A stretch of 64,000 nucleotides of DNA from SSF53 sp036170535 (lineage in GTDB: Bacteria > Spirochaetota > Leptospiria > Leptospirales > Leptonemataceae): NCBI GenBank assembly GCA_036170535.1, contig JAVHPJ010000237.1, positions 15,809-79,808 of the forward strand, written 5' to 3'. The translations under genes were made by a program, and so were the position numbers. This document shows, piece after piece, positions 17,672-27,060 of the stretch (the stretch's first letter is position 1; the number at the start of each line of letters is the position of its first letter). The notes below the pieces were generated by a model. The model was not told where the DNA came from, searched no databases, and saw nothing but the letters and a program-made list of their open reading frames with translations.

Positions 17672-18511
17672 TCAAGACTGAATTGAGCCGGATGCCGGGG
17701 GCTCCGATTTTGCGCCGGGCGTAACGCTCAGGCGAAACTCCACGTTGAATTCCTTGCGGCCCGACATCCGCAGTCCCGTGAAGCGTCGGCCTTGCTGAAC
17801 GACAAAGGTGCGGCTCTCCACCCAATCGCCCGTATTGATGATATTTAATTCGGGTATGCACAGAAAATCATGGGTGTGGCCGGCGATCAACACGCGGTCT
17901 CCGGGATGCGCAACGCGGCTCAGGCGCCGATAGAACGCGAGCTTGTCTGCGAGAGTCGTCGGGTCGTGGCGATTCAGGCGCTCATTGTAAAAACGTTCTG
18001 AAAATGCGAAAAAACGCGGACTCCATTGTCCCAGGCCGTGCAGAATGCGCAGGATCAAAATCGAAAAGAACCAGTTCACGCGATTGTACTGTCCCTGGTG
18101 GCCGTGAATCGCCGTCCAGTGCGTGGACTCCGCGCGTTCGCAAATCTCATAGCCGCGTTCGAGCAGGCGCGCCTCAATGCTGCGATCCAGCGTCATGGTA
18201 AACGAGGTCGTGTCGTGATTGCCCACGACGAAGATCTTGCGCCCGCCGCGGGCTGCAATCGCGTCCAGTCGATCAAAAAGTTTCGCAAAGCGTTTCTTGC
18301 CTTTGCGCAGCCGGCCGACTCCGTCGAAGAACCAATTTTCGATCATGTCCCCGACCAGGCAGACCGTCTCAAACTGGATCTTGCGTTTCCTGAGATAATC
18401 CAGAAATGTAAAGAGTTCCTTGTGACGGTGGTTCTTAATGCGTTTGTCCAGCAGGTAGTGGACGTCCGAGAGGAACAGGGCGGAGTAGGTCTTGCCTTTT
18501 TTGAGTTTCAT
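17672..18511 (-). CDS. LpxH-like metallophosphoesterase
   Basis: 279 residues with the complete calcineurin-like metal site in order: LFLSDVHY, LVGDMIENWF, VVGNHD, AIHGHQGQ and IAGHTHDF. These match UDP-2,3-diacylglucosamine pyrophosphatases of lipid A synthesis and their paralogues in lipid-rich bacteria. The positions of GDMIENWFFDG and the His-rich loops support that branch, but assignment to LpxH itself is not certain. The start overlaps the stop of the upstream sensor kinase by 4 bases, so it is translationally coupled to a signalling protein. Confidence 0.8.
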   Translation of the reverse strand: MKLKKGKTYSALFLSDVHYLLDKRIKNHRHKELFTFLDYLRKRKIQFETVCLVGDMIENWFFDGVGRLRKGKKRFAKLFDRLDAIAARGGRKIFVVGNHDTTSFTMTLDRSIEARLLERGYEICERAESTHWTAIHGHQGQYNRVNWFFSILILRILHGLGQWSPRFFAFSERFYNERLNRHDPTTLADKLAFYRRLSRVAHPGDRVLIAGHTHDFLCIPELNIINTGDWVESRTFVVQQGRRFTGLRMSGRKEFNVEFRLSVTPGAKSEPPASGSIQS

Positions 18512-21500
18512 GCGGCGGTTGCGTCTATAGTTACAATTGTAACGTCGTCTTCAAAGGCGGACTGCCGGCGAAAGGCGCGCATTTCTGCGAGGAGCGCTTC
18601 CACAAATTGCTCCGGACGCAAATCCGCGCAGCGCTCGGTGAAATTCAGCAGGCGTTCCTCGCCGTAGAGACTGTTTTCGGGATCGCGCGTCTCAAGCACT
18701 CCGTCCGTATAGAAGACTATCCGATCGCCCGCCTGCAAGGCAAGCGTGTAATCTTCGTAACGCGCGGCGCGCGAAATGCCGATCGCCTTGCCCCGGCAGG
18801 GCAGGAGGCTTGCATTTCCGGAGCGCAACAGCACGGGCGGCGGATGTCCGGCGGAAGCGTACAAGAGGCTCCGGCGATCGGGGCTGAAACGCGCGAGCGA
18901 ACAGGTTACAAAATGCCCCGCCGTGCGCTCGGCGAGCTGATTGTTCAGGATTTCCAGAGCGGCGCCCGGACTGGACTGTGCGCGCACCAGGGGTTGGACG
19001 GAGAGTTTGCTGATCGCGGCAATCAGAGCGGCGGGGACGCCGTGTCCGGACACGTCCGCCACGAATACGACCAGCGACTTATCGGGCTGTTCGATCAGAT
19101 CGTACAGGTCGCCGCCGATTTCCTCGGCCGGGGCGTAACATGCCGCAATCGCGAGGCCCGGCGCCCGCGGCGGACCCGCCGGCAGCAGGTTATTCTGGAT
19201 GCGGCGCGCGTGCTCGGATTCCCGCCGGAACAGGCGTTCGCGCGACTTAAGCGCAAACAGGTTGCGCACCAGTGAAAGCAGTTCCAGATCCTGGAAGGGT
19301 TTGCTCAGAAAAGCGTCCACGCCTTCTCGATACGCGCGGCGCCGCAATTCTTCCTCGCCCCAGGCGGTAAGGAGTATGATCGGCGTCGTATTGTGACGAA
19401 ACGAGCCGCGCACAGCGCGCACCAGATCCATACCCGAGGCGCCGTTCAGATTATAGTCCGTAACAATTAAGTCTGGTTGCTCCAGCTGAATGAGTTCCAG
19501 TGCGACGCCTGCGTTCTCGGCGGGCAGAACATTGTAGCCTTCGCGCTGCAAGATGTTCGCCGCATAACGCAATAGATCCGGATTGTCTTCGACCACAAGA
19601 ACCCGTCCGCTCAGCATGCGGCGCAGGTCGCCCGGCTTCGGATCCAGAGTGAGCGGCGTCGGCGCCAGTTCTACGTCGCTCAGTTCGACCAGCGCGCGCC
19701 GACGTCCTTCCGCAAATTCCTGGGGCAGGGCTGCGACGCCGCCCCCCGCCGGCGGGAGCCAGAACCAGAAGCGACTGCCCCGACCGGCGGAACTCTCAAA
19801 GCCGACTTCGCCGCCGTGCAATTCGATGAGTTCCCGGACGATTGCGAGACCGAGACCGCTGCCTTCCTGACCGGACAAGGCCGCCTGCGATACGCCAAAG
19901 CGTTCAAACAGTCCGCCGCGCAGCGCTTCCTCAATGCCCACGCCGGTGTCGCTCACCTCAAAACGCACGCCGCCGCGATCCTGTGTGGCGCGCACGTCCA
20001 CGCGTCCGCCGGCCGGCGTAAATTTGAGCGCGTTGGAAAGGTAGTTGTACACGCACTTGTCGAGCTTATCCGGATCGGCGAATACGACCGGCAAATCGGG
20101 CGCGATGTCGACGTGCAAGGCCACATTGCGCGTTGTTGCATAAGGCCCGAAAGCCGACAGACTCACGGAAAAAAAAGACTGAATCTGCAGGGGGCGCTGG
20201 TCCAGGCGCAGTCGTCCGGCCTGGATTTTTTGCAAATCAAGCAAGCGATTCACAATTCGCAGCAGGCGTCGCGAACTGATCAGAGCGCCTTGCTGCGCAT
20301 CCGGATCGAGCGATTCATTGCGGCGGACGGCCGATTCGAGCGGACCGTTGATCAGGGTGAGCGAGGTGCGCAGTTCGTGCGAAATATTCTGGAAGAAAGC
20401 CGTTTTGTCCGCATCTGCGCGCCGCAGCTTCTCGTTCGCCTTCGTAAGCGCAGCCGTGTGTTCGGCCACTTCGCGTTCCAGGTGCTGCGTGAGATGCTCC
20501 GCGGTTGTGAAGGCGCGACTGTAGCCGCGCGCCAGAATGGCCGACTGGGCCAGTAAGAATAAGCAGAAGCCGGCGTTGGCTACATACGGATGGCGCAGGG
20601 CCTGTTGTTGAACCAGAACGTCGTGAATGGCGGCCGAGCACAGGGTGAAGATTCCCAACGCCATTAAGGCGGCGCCTTCGCGCTCCCGCCAGACCGCCAG
20701 CGCGGTGCCGTAGACGTTGTAAATCAGCGCGCCGATCATAAAGTAGACGTACACGTTGAGCGCCTCGCTGGCTGCGAGCGGTTCGGAAACCAAACAGTGT
20801 ACGGAAAAAACCGCCGATGCGCCGGCGATGGCGGCGACCAGGCGGCCGTCGAATTCATCGGGAAAGAGGCGCCGGAGAAACTCCGCGAAAAATGCAACCA
20901 GTAGATAAACTCCGACGAAGCTGAGCTTGATGTGCACGGCAAACAGGTCGAGATCCGGCCAGAATTGCGGCAACAGAGCGGAGGTGGCGTTGACTCGCGT
21001 GAGGAAGGCCAGGCACACCAGCGCAAAAAAGAGACTCGCGCCTTCGCGCCGCCGCACGAGCCAGATTACCAGATGATAGAGCCCCACGCCGCTGGCCAGA
21101 CCAAGCAGCGCCAGATCCCCGAAGCTGGCGGCCAGACGCGCGCGCAGTATCGCGGCCAACGGTCCCGCCTGCACCGGATAGACCGGTCCTCCAAAGGTAT
21201 AATGAAAGTTACTTATCTGGAGAATAATTTCGCGGCGCGCAAGACAGTCCGGCGTCGCTCGCGCCAGCAACGGACGAAAACTCGGTCGGGAGTTTGCGGC
21301 GCTTTCGCCGACCTCGCCGCCGCGTTCGTCCACATCCGCGCCGCACAACAGTCTATAAGCGGAGCCGGCCCAGCGCAGATAAAACACTGCGTCGGGCGGC
21401 AGATCGCCGGTCCAGCGCAGACGGAGCGTGGCAAATCCGAACGCGGGCGGATCAGCGTTGGCGTCGCGGGACCACGCGCCTGGAATCCGGTAGACGCGCC

Positions 21501-21771
21501 GCTCGGTTGCAATCTGCGCCGCCAGCGCCCGATCGGCGAAATCGCGCGCCGTGTAGAGCCGATTGCGGTACAGCTCCCACTCGCCGACGAGATTTACCGC
21601 GGAGGCGCCCGACTCCGGGAGAATGCGGATCAGTCCGTTTTCTGCGTTGAGGTTTCGGTCGAGCGTGCATGCATTCGTTGCGAACGCGAGACACAGGAGC
21701 GCAATGAATCCGGGCGGCCGCACGGGCAGAGCGGACGACGGCTTTGTTCGATCGTCGAGGCAAAACCGCAA
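18508..21771 (-). CDS. 7TM hybrid sensor: histidine kinase - receiver - PP2C (SpoIIE-type) phosphatase
   Basis: 1087 residues from a TTG; the GTG at 21721-21723 would give 1071. The N-terminus has a lipoprotein-like signal ending ATNAC. Next are a 7TMR-DISM extracellular domain (about 50-200), seven membrane helices (215-420), and a HisKA/HATPase pair with His near 468 (ISHELRTS) and DTGVGI/GSGLGLAI. A receiver follows (EDN, Asp in VTDYNL near 772, SKPF). Last is a PP2C domain with GGDLYD (near 889), DVSGHG and YTDGVLE. All catalytic signatures look intact. It probably couples an envelope signal to phosphorelay and to Ser/Thr dephosphorylation of an anti-sigma antagonist. Confidence 0.9.
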   Translation of the reverse strand: MRFCLDDRTKPSSALPVRPPGFIALLCLAFATNACTLDRNLNAENGLIRILPESGASAVNLVGEWELYRNRLYTARDFADRALAAQIATERRVYRIPGAWSRDANADPPAFGFATLRLRWTGDLPPDAVFYLRWAGSAYRLLCGADVDERGGEVGESAANSRPSFRPLLARATPDCLARREIILQISNFHYTFGGPVYPVQAGPLAAILRARLAASFGDLALLGLASGVGLYHLVIWLVRRREGASLFFALVCLAFLTRVNATSALLPQFWPDLDLFAVHIKLSFVGVYLLVAFFAEFLRRLFPDEFDGRLVAAIAGASAVFSVHCLVSEPLAASEALNVYVYFMIGALIYNVYGTALAVWREREGAALMALGIFTLCSAAIHDVLVQQQALRHPYVANAGFCLFLLAQSAILARGYSRAFTTAEHLTQHLEREVAEHTAALTKANEKLRRADADKTAFFQNISHELRTSLTLINGPLESAVRRNESLDPDAQQGALISSRRLLRIVNRLLDLQKIQAGRLRLDQRPLQIQSFFSVSLSAFGPYATTRNVALHVDIAPDLPVVFADPDKLDKCVYNYLSNALKFTPAGGRVDVRATQDRGGVRFEVSDTGVGIEEALRGGLFERFGVSQAALSGQEGSGLGLAIVRELIELHGGEVGFESSAGRGSRFWFWLPPAGGGVAALPQEFAEGRRRALVELSDVELAPTPLTLDPKPGDLRRMLSGRVLVVEDNPDLLRYAANILQREGYNVLPAENAGVALELIQLEQPDLIVTDYNLNGASGMDLVRAVRGSFRHNTTPIILLTAWGEEELRRRAYREGVDAFLSKPFQDLELLSLVRNLFALKSRERLFRRESEHARRIQNNLLPAGPPRAPGLAIAACYAPAEEIGGDLYDLIEQPDKSLVVFVADVSGHGVPAALIAAISKLSVQPLVRAQSSPGAALEILNNQLAERTAGHFVTCSLARFSPDRRSLLYASAGHPPPVLLRSGNASLLPCRGKAIGISRAARYEDYTLALQAGDRIVFYTDGVLETRDPENSLYGEERLLNFTERCADLRPEQFVEALLAEMRAFRRQSAFEDDVTIVTIDATAA

Positions 21772-21801
21772 CAGCGCTCAAAAAATACCGCGCGGCAACC
21801 G

Positions 21802-21849
21802 GGATTAATCAGGAAGCTCCCGCCAGTTACGGCGCCGTGCAATGCCGAC
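21802..21849 (+). repeat. dispersed repeat, copy 1
   Basis: A ~48-bp intergenic segment starting GGATTAATCAGGAAGCTCCC. By hand alignment about three quarters of its positions match 59840-59888, including a shared GAAGCTCCCGCC. It lies between the sensor kinase start and the 3' end of the gene at 21943. Confidence 0.45.
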
Positions 21850-21942
21850 ATGTTCGCGCGAACGTTCGTGTCCGAGCGCAGCGGCTGCCGCCCGCGGGCC
21901 GGCTGAAAAGCCCGCCCGCGAAGCGCAGTTTTTTCGCGGGAG

Positions 21943-22797
21943 TTACAGACCGCGCGCGGCCCGCAGAGCGCAGGCCTCGGCGGCCAGACGCGCCGAAAGG
22001 AACGTGTATACGGGCAAAAGGTCGATGCCCGAGGCCGCCACGCCGGTGGCGGAGTCGGCTGCATTTAAGAGCGACGCACCCGACGGCAAAAGCGATTGCA
22101 ATTTGCTCATGACCGGACCGGAGTATTCCTTCGCCTTCGTGGCGTATTCTTCGAAGGTGCCGGTCAGCTGACCCAGTACGCCTGAGGCCTGCGAGAAGGC
22201 GTCCGCGCCGGCGAACTGCGAAAACTTGGAAGCGATGCCGGCGTTCTGGGAATCAAAAAGCTTCTTAATTGCCGCTGAGCCGGACTCGACCAGGTTATCC
22301 GCAAAGGGCAGGGCGATATCCGCGGTTACGTAAAACAGCGCAATTTCCTGGCCGGCCGGCGTCTCGCGAAAGAGTTTCACCTTCTGGGCGACATCGCCGG
22401 GAAACAGCTTGTAAATCATGTAAGCGATGCCCACCCCTTTCAACGCAGCGTCGGCCGCCTGTTCCTGGTCCGCTTCAAAGGTTCGTTTGCGCGGAGCGCC
22501 GCCGCTGGATCCGCCAAAAATCGAGAACAGGTTTTTTACTCCGGCAAAACCGGCGATCAACTTGTCGCTGGTGTCGAGCGCTTCGCCGACCCAGATGGCT
22601 TTGCCCACGTCTTCAGAGCCCGCCAACTGGCGCGCGCCCGCGACATCGCCGCCTACGCGACTGGCGGCGCCTTCGAAGGAGTTATAGAATGCAAATTTCG
22701 GAGCGAAGGGCATTACGGAGAACATGCCCTCGCAGAGGCGGACGCTCACGTCGCCGCTGTTGAATTGAGCGAGGGTTTGATCGATCTTGTTGGACAT
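21943..22797 (-). CDS. unrecognised protein, shorter member of a divergent paralogous pair
   Basis: 284 residues from the ATG at 22795-22797 (MSNKIDQTL). The longer frame to 23070 is rejected because its extra part has no resemblance to the paralogue. I do not recognise a family. Shared with the protein at 23085-24320 are SVRLCEGMFSVMPFAPKF, ADAALKGVGIAYMIYKLFPG, a segment ending IALPFADNLVESG, and a C-terminal IDLLPVYTFLSARLAAEA. It is Ala-rich, helical and without clear membrane segments. The conserved FAP and LFPG positions suggest one folded domain of about 280 residues. Confidence 0.65.
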   Translation of the reverse strand: MSNKIDQTLAQFNSGDVSVRLCEGMFSVMPFAPKFAFYNSFEGAASRVGGDVAGARQLAGSEDVGKAIWVGEALDTSDKLIAGFAGVKNLFSIFGGSSGGAPRKRTFEADQEQAADAALKGVGIAYMIYKLFPGDVAQKVKLFRETPAGQEIALFYVTADIALPFADNLVESGSAAIKKLFDSQNAGIASKFSQFAGADAFSQASGVLGQLTGTFEEYATKAKEYSGPVMSKLQSLLPSGASLLNAADSATGVAASGIDLLPVYTFLSARLAAEACALRAARGL

Positions 22798-23084
22798 GAA
22801 TGGGGCCTCCAGCGGTCGCTGACTTGCGCCGCGCGGCAATTGGACGTGAAGCGCGCGGATTTGGCCAAGCGAAATTTCTTTCGTGGCATAATAAAGCGCT
22901 GCGGCGTCGGCGGGCTGCGCGCGGCCGGCGCTCCTGGACGGCGCACCGGCGCTGCACGTCATTCGATCAGGGCGGCGCCGCGTGATCACGCCGGGCCAAA
23001 TAATGGTTGCGAAACCCGAACTGCAAAGAACCGTAGGAGCCGCATGCGCGCCCATTTCCGGCGCCTTCAAGGGGGACTTTCTTT

Positions 23085-24320
23085 ATGGCGCTGACTTCGC
23101 GCGGCGCGGCCTGGGAATGGCTGCACTCCTGGTGGATCGCTCTCACATTGCCGCTGATTGCGCATCCGCTGGCGTTTTTTTACATCGCACTGCGCACCGG
23201 AAAACTCAAGTGGTGGCTGAGCGGCGGCGTGTATCTGGCGATCCTGATCGCCTTTCTGCAGACCACCGATACAAAGGCGCCAGAGGGCGGGGTGCGACCG
23301 GAGTGGGTCGACTACATCGGCTGGGCGTACTTTGTCAGCTGGATTGGTTCCATTATTCATGCGTTGCTCGCGCGCAAAGAGTTCATCCTCCTGCTGGACG
23401 CGAAAACGGAACAGGCCCGTCGGAATACCGAGCGCCTTAAAACGCAAATCACCACGCAGCACGGCCTCTCGCAGAATCGCATCGATGAAGTTTTGATCGA
23501 TTTTAAGGAAAGCGACATGAGCGTGCGGCTCTGCCAGTCGCTGTTTGGCGTGCTGCCGTTTGCGCCCGACTTTCGCTACTATTTTAATGTCGAGGGCGCC
23601 GTGCGCCGTCTCAAACCCGACGCTGACGCCGAGTTGATTGCGCGGGCTCAAAAAATCGCCCAGGGCGACGAATTCGCCAGCGCGATCAAGACCGTGCGCG
23701 CACTGGACGCCGTCGACGGCGGGCTCGGGATCTTCACCGGCTTTAAGAATGTTTACGATCACGTGAAGGACAAAAATCGCCCGCGTACTTTTGAAGCCGA
23801 CCCGCAACAGGCGGCGGATGCGGCCGCCAAGGCGATCGGCATCGCGTATATGATCGGCCGTCTGTTTCCGGGCGGCGTCGGCGACAAACTCGGGGCCTTC
23901 TTTGAATTGCCCTCTGGCAAGGAACTCGCCCTGTACTACGCGAGCATCGAAATCGCGCTGCCGTTCACCGACAATCTTTTGGAAGGCGGGGCGAATCTGG
24001 TGGGAACAATTCTGGATAATAATCGCAGTGAAATGGATAAACGTCTTGCGGAATTCGCCGGCGGCGCGTCCGTAACAGAAGCGCAGTCCATACTCGAGAA
24101 GTTTCAGGAGCAGGTATCCAACGCGCTTTCGCAGGTGAAACTGTATGTCGATCCGCTCGTTGCAAAGGTTTCCGGTTTCGCGCCCCAGGCGATGAATGTC
24201 GCCGATTCGGTGAGCGGCGGCCTCGCCACCACCATCGATCTTTTGCCGGCCTATCGTTTGCTTGGCGCGCGGCTCGCAGCGGAAGCGGCGGCCCAGCGCG
24301 CCATCCGCGGCGAAGGCTGA
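23085..24320 (+). CDS. unrecognised membrane-anchored protein, longer member of the paralogous pair
   Basis: 411 residues. The first ~110 contain about three hydrophobic segments (WWIALTLPLIAHPLAFFYIA, LSGGVYLAILIAFL, WAYFVSWIGSIIHALLA), then a short charged linker. From about residue 125 it carries the same domain as 21943-22797: SVRLCQSLFGVLPFAPDF, AKAIGIAYMIGRLFPGG, IEIALPFTDNLLEGG and IDLLPAYRLLGARLAAEA. The pair is divergently arranged over a 287-base gap, consistent with a duplication in which one copy gained or lost a membrane anchor. Function unknown. Confidence 0.7.
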   Translation: MALTSRGAAWEWLHSWWIALTLPLIAHPLAFFYIALRTGKLKWWLSGGVYLAILIAFLQTTDTKAPEGGVRPEWVDYIGWAYFVSWIGSIIHALLARKEFILLLDAKTEQARRNTERLKTQITTQHGLSQNRIDEVLIDFKESDMSVRLCQSLFGVLPFAPDFRYYFNVEGAVRRLKPDADAELIARAQKIAQGDEFASAIKTVRALDAVDGGLGIFTGFKNVYDHVKDKNRPRTFEADPQQAADAAAKAIGIAYMIGRLFPGGVGDKLGAFFELPSGKELALYYASIEIALPFTDNLLEGGANLVGTILDNNRSEMDKRLAEFAGGASVTEAQSILEKFQEQVSNALSQVKLYVDPLVAKVSGFAPQAMNVADSVSGGLATTIDLLPAYRLLGARLAAEAAAQRAIRGEG

Positions 24321-24323
24321 GCC

Positions 24324-24353
24324 AGCCCGGATTATTCATGAATAGTCCGGGCT
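24324..24353. terminator. 30-bp palindrome between convergent genes
   Basis: An inverted repeat centred on TTCATGAA. Its arms start AGCCCGGATTA and end TAGTCCGGGCT and pair fully apart from G:U pairs. It spans the last bases of the rhomboid gene (stop 24352-24354) just past the end of the + strand gene, so it fits a bidirectional terminator. Confidence 0.7.
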
Positions 24354-25107
24354 AGCGACGCGCGTCGCGGTCGTCGCCGGCATGCTCTTCGAGTTCGTCG
24401 GCGTCGTCTTCCAGGCGATCAAAATAATCATCGAGCGGATCGTCCTCGGTTTGGTCGTCTTCCGGGTATGCCTCGTTCTCGGCGTACTCCGTGTAATTCT
24501 CGTCGGCGGCTTCGTCTTCCGGATAGGCGCGCGTTGCGGGAAAGCGCAGTCGGTCGATCAGCGCCGCCAGGACGCCAGCGATGGCGCCGCTCAGGTGCGT
24601 TTCCCAGGATTGACCGGGATCGCCGGGAAATATTCCCCAAACGGATCCGCCGTACAAAAACGCGACAATAAGCGCCAGCGCAATGGCGCGCCGTTCGCGA
24701 CGCAGCGCGCCGGCCCAGAACAAAAACGCCGCCAGGCCATATACAATGCCGCTGGCGCCGATGTGCGGATCGGGCCGTGCAAAAAACCAGGTCGCAAGAT
24801 TCGCCGTCGGCCACACAAGCGCCAGAGTCACAAGCGCGCTGGAGCGGTACAGATACAAAAGACCGGTCATCAACGCAAAGACGGGCAGGGAATTGGCGAG
24901 CAGGTGTCCAAAGCCGCCATGGGCGAGCGGCGCGGTCAACACCCCGACCAGTCCGGCCACTTCGCCGGGACGCACGCCGAGCAGACCGGCGTCGAACTGC
25001 ACGCGGCGCTGCAGTGCAAAGGCCGCCCACAGCGCCACGGTGAAGCCGCCGGCCAGCAACGCGCTGGCGCGGAAGCGTTCGCTTTCGATGTCCGGTTGAT
25101 CCGTCAT
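24352..25107 (-). CDS. rhomboid-family intramembrane serine protease
   Basis: 251 residues. The core has about six membrane helices with APLAHGGFGHLLANSLPVF, the catalytic serine in IGASGIVYG and the catalytic His in ETHLSGAIAGV, so it looks active. It cleaves substrate helices in the inner membrane. A very acidic tail follows the last helix from about residue 195 (Glu/Asp/Tyr repeats such as YPEDEAADENYTEY), which is unusual and might bind cations or a partner. This is the active counterpart of the dead rhomboid at 48946-50037. Confidence 0.88.
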   Translation of the reverse strand: MTDQPDIESERFRASALLAGGFTVALWAAFALQRRVQFDAGLLGVRPGEVAGLVGVLTAPLAHGGFGHLLANSLPVFALMTGLLYLYRSSALVTLALVWPTANLATWFFARPDPHIGASGIVYGLAAFLFWAGALRRERRAIALALIVAFLYGGSVWGIFPGDPGQSWETHLSGAIAGVLAALIDRLRFPATRAYPEDEAADENYTEYAENEAYPEDDQTEDDPLDDYFDRLEDDADELEEHAGDDRDARR

Positions 25108-25284
25108 GGGCGTCAGATTAGCCGAATTACGCGCCTGCGGCGCGTCCGATTATGCCGCGTCGCGGCCGCAAAAACCCGGCCGCGACCTCAAAAAACGGTG
25201 ACGGCCGCTACGCTCGCGCCTCTCAAGCTATGTTCGCGCCGCCGCTTTACGGCGCCTCTGGAATTCAGCACTTTGAGAACCGCC

Positions 25285-27060
25285 ATGAATGACGCCCTTC
25301 GTCTCCGCACAGCCGCAATCGGCCTGGCCGCCTTCCTTGCGATTGGAGCTCCGGCCTTCTCCTACTATATTTATCTTTCGGCCCTGGGCGTCGCACAGCG
25401 CGGCGCCGGCGCGGAGTTGGCGGCGATTGCGCGCGCCGCGGCGGCCGAGTTCGACGGCGATGCAGCCCGTGCGCTGTTTCTGGACGAGGTTTCGTCCGCG
25501 GCCGAATTTCAGAACCGCTTGAGTCGCGCGCCGGCGCGTCCCGAGTTTGAGGCCCTGCGCAATCGACTCAAGCGCCAGATTGCAGCTCAGAAAAGCGTCG
25601 GATTTAACGAGTCAAATCTGTATTTCTTTGTGATCGATCCTTTTGAGAAAAACCAGGTGCGCTGGGGCGTAATGGCGCACGCGCGCGCCTTCACCGGCGA
25701 ACCCTACGTGCAACGACCGGAGATGCAGGCCATTACAAGCGGCGGCGCAGAGTCGCAGTTTACGTCCGTCTATCTTTCAACCGCATCCCGGCGCGAATGG
25801 ATGTCGGGTTATGCGGCCGTGCGAGATTCACAGGGGCGCGTCGTCGGCGTCATGGAAGCCGCGCTGGACGTCGCCAGCGTTCGCGCAATGGCGCAGGCGG
25901 AAGCGCGCAGCGCCTTCGCGGTTATCGGCGGCGTGATCGGACTGGCGCTCTTGACCGGGTTCGGACTTTTTCGCTTTATGGTGTCGCTCAAGGAATCAAA
26001 CGAGCGTTTGAGCGCTACCGTCGAACGCCTGAACCTTAATAATGCGAACATGAAGCTGTTGAATGAAGACCTGAAGTTTGCGCGCGAAAAGGCGAGCGCC
26101 TCGGAGCGGCGTTACCGGCGGCTTCTGGAAGGCAGTCGGGACTTCATCTTCTCGCTCGACGCGCAGTTCAAGTTCGCCTCCGCGAATGCCGCCATGCGGT
26201 CCGTGTTGGGCGTTGGCGCCGATCGGGCCATCGGCCGCGCCTTCCTGACCGCGCTGCAGGAGTCCGGAGCAGAACTGGAGGAAATCGAATCCGAAATTCT
26301 GAAAGAGCGGCTCAGGGAATTGGGCGAGAAAAAGCCCGCTTTCGAAATGCTGATCGACATTCGCGTTCCAGCCATCCAGGAACTGCGCAGTTATCGGTTT
26401 CGATTTGATTGGATCGCCGGAGAAAACGGTCAGGGGGAAATTTTAGGCAAGGCCGAGCAGCAGGATGAAGACGCGCTGATGGCGCACTTTCAGGCTGAAA
26501 AGCAAGCCTATCGAATCGAAAATCAATTTCTCCTGGCGGAAGACGCCGCTTCACGCGTAACCCGCAATCTCAAGCGTTTCGCCGAGCCCGGCGACGCGGC
26601 GGCGGTGCGCATCGCAATTCGGGAGGCGCTGTTTAACGCCATCGAACATGGCAACCTGGCGATAACGTTTGAGGAAAAATCTCGGGCCATGGCGGAAGAT
26701 CGCTATCTGGAACTGGTGCGCGCCCGGCGCAGCGCCCCGGAATTCAGCGACCGGCGCGTCGCGATCGCTTCCGTGCTGAATCGTCGCGAGTTCGCCGTCC
26801 GCATTACCGACGAGGGCGCGGGTTTTGATCATCGCAAACGAACGAACCCCGATCAGTTGAACGCAGGGCTGGAGCAGCACGGTCGCGGGCTCATGATGAT
26901 CCGCGCCGCTTTTGACGAGGTGCGCTACAACGAACGCGGGAACGAACTTACCCTGATCAAGCGCTTTGCCCTCAGCGCTGAATCGGCAGGGACAACAGAC
27001 TCAGAGCGTCAAATGGAGTTCCGCGAATCCACAAGCTCATATGAAGGTGCGGACCGGTGA
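25285..27060 (+). CDS. membrane sensor with PAS domain and RsbW-like ATPase
   Basis: 591 residues from the ATG at 25285. The open frame extends upstream to 24382 but only as a shadow of the rhomboid gene. An N-terminal helix (LAAFLAIGAPAFSYYIYL), a periplasmic Cache-like domain (about 30-210) and a second helix near 215-230 are followed by a short coiled coil and a PAS domain (about 275-380). The C-terminal HATPase region has EALFNAIEHGN, DEGAGFDH and HGRGLMMIR, typical of RsbW-type serine kinases rather than histidine kinases. No HisKA box is seen. It may regulate an anti-anti-sigma factor. Confidence 0.8.
   Translation: MNDALRLRTAAIGLAAFLAIGAPAFSYYIYLSALGVAQRGAGAELAAIARAAAAEFDGDAARALFLDEVSSAAEFQNRLSRAPARPEFEALRNRLKRQIAAQKSVGFNESNLYFFVIDPFEKNQVRWGVMAHARAFTGEPYVQRPEMQAITSGGAESQFTSVYLSTASRREWMSGYAAVRDSQGRVVGVMEAALDVASVRAMAQAEARSAFAVIGGVIGLALLTGFGLFRFMVSLKESNERLSATVERLNLNNANMKLLNEDLKFAREKASASERRYRRLLEGSRDFIFSLDAQFKFASANAAMRSVLGVGADRAIGRAFLTALQESGAELEEIESEILKERLRELGEKKPAFEMLIDIRVPAIQELRSYRFRFDWIAGENGQGEILGKAEQQDEDALMAHFQAEKQAYRIENQFLLAEDAASRVTRNLKRFAEPGDAAAVRIAIREALFNAIEHGNLAITFEEKSRAMAEDRYLELVRARRSAPEFSDRRVAIASVLNRREFAVRITDEGAGFDHRKRTNPDQLNAGLEQHGRGLMMIRAAFDEVRYNERGNELTLIKRFALSAESAGTTDSERQMEFRESTSSYEGADR

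Noticed and set aside
22798..23070. N-terminal extension of the gene at 21943
   Set aside because: It has no similarity to the paralogue and lies in the divergent promoter region.
24382..25284. Long N-terminal extension of the sensor gene at 25285
   Set aside because: It is antisense to the rhomboid gene and has a low-complexity, shadow-like composition; the ATG at 25285 gives a normal membrane-sensor start.
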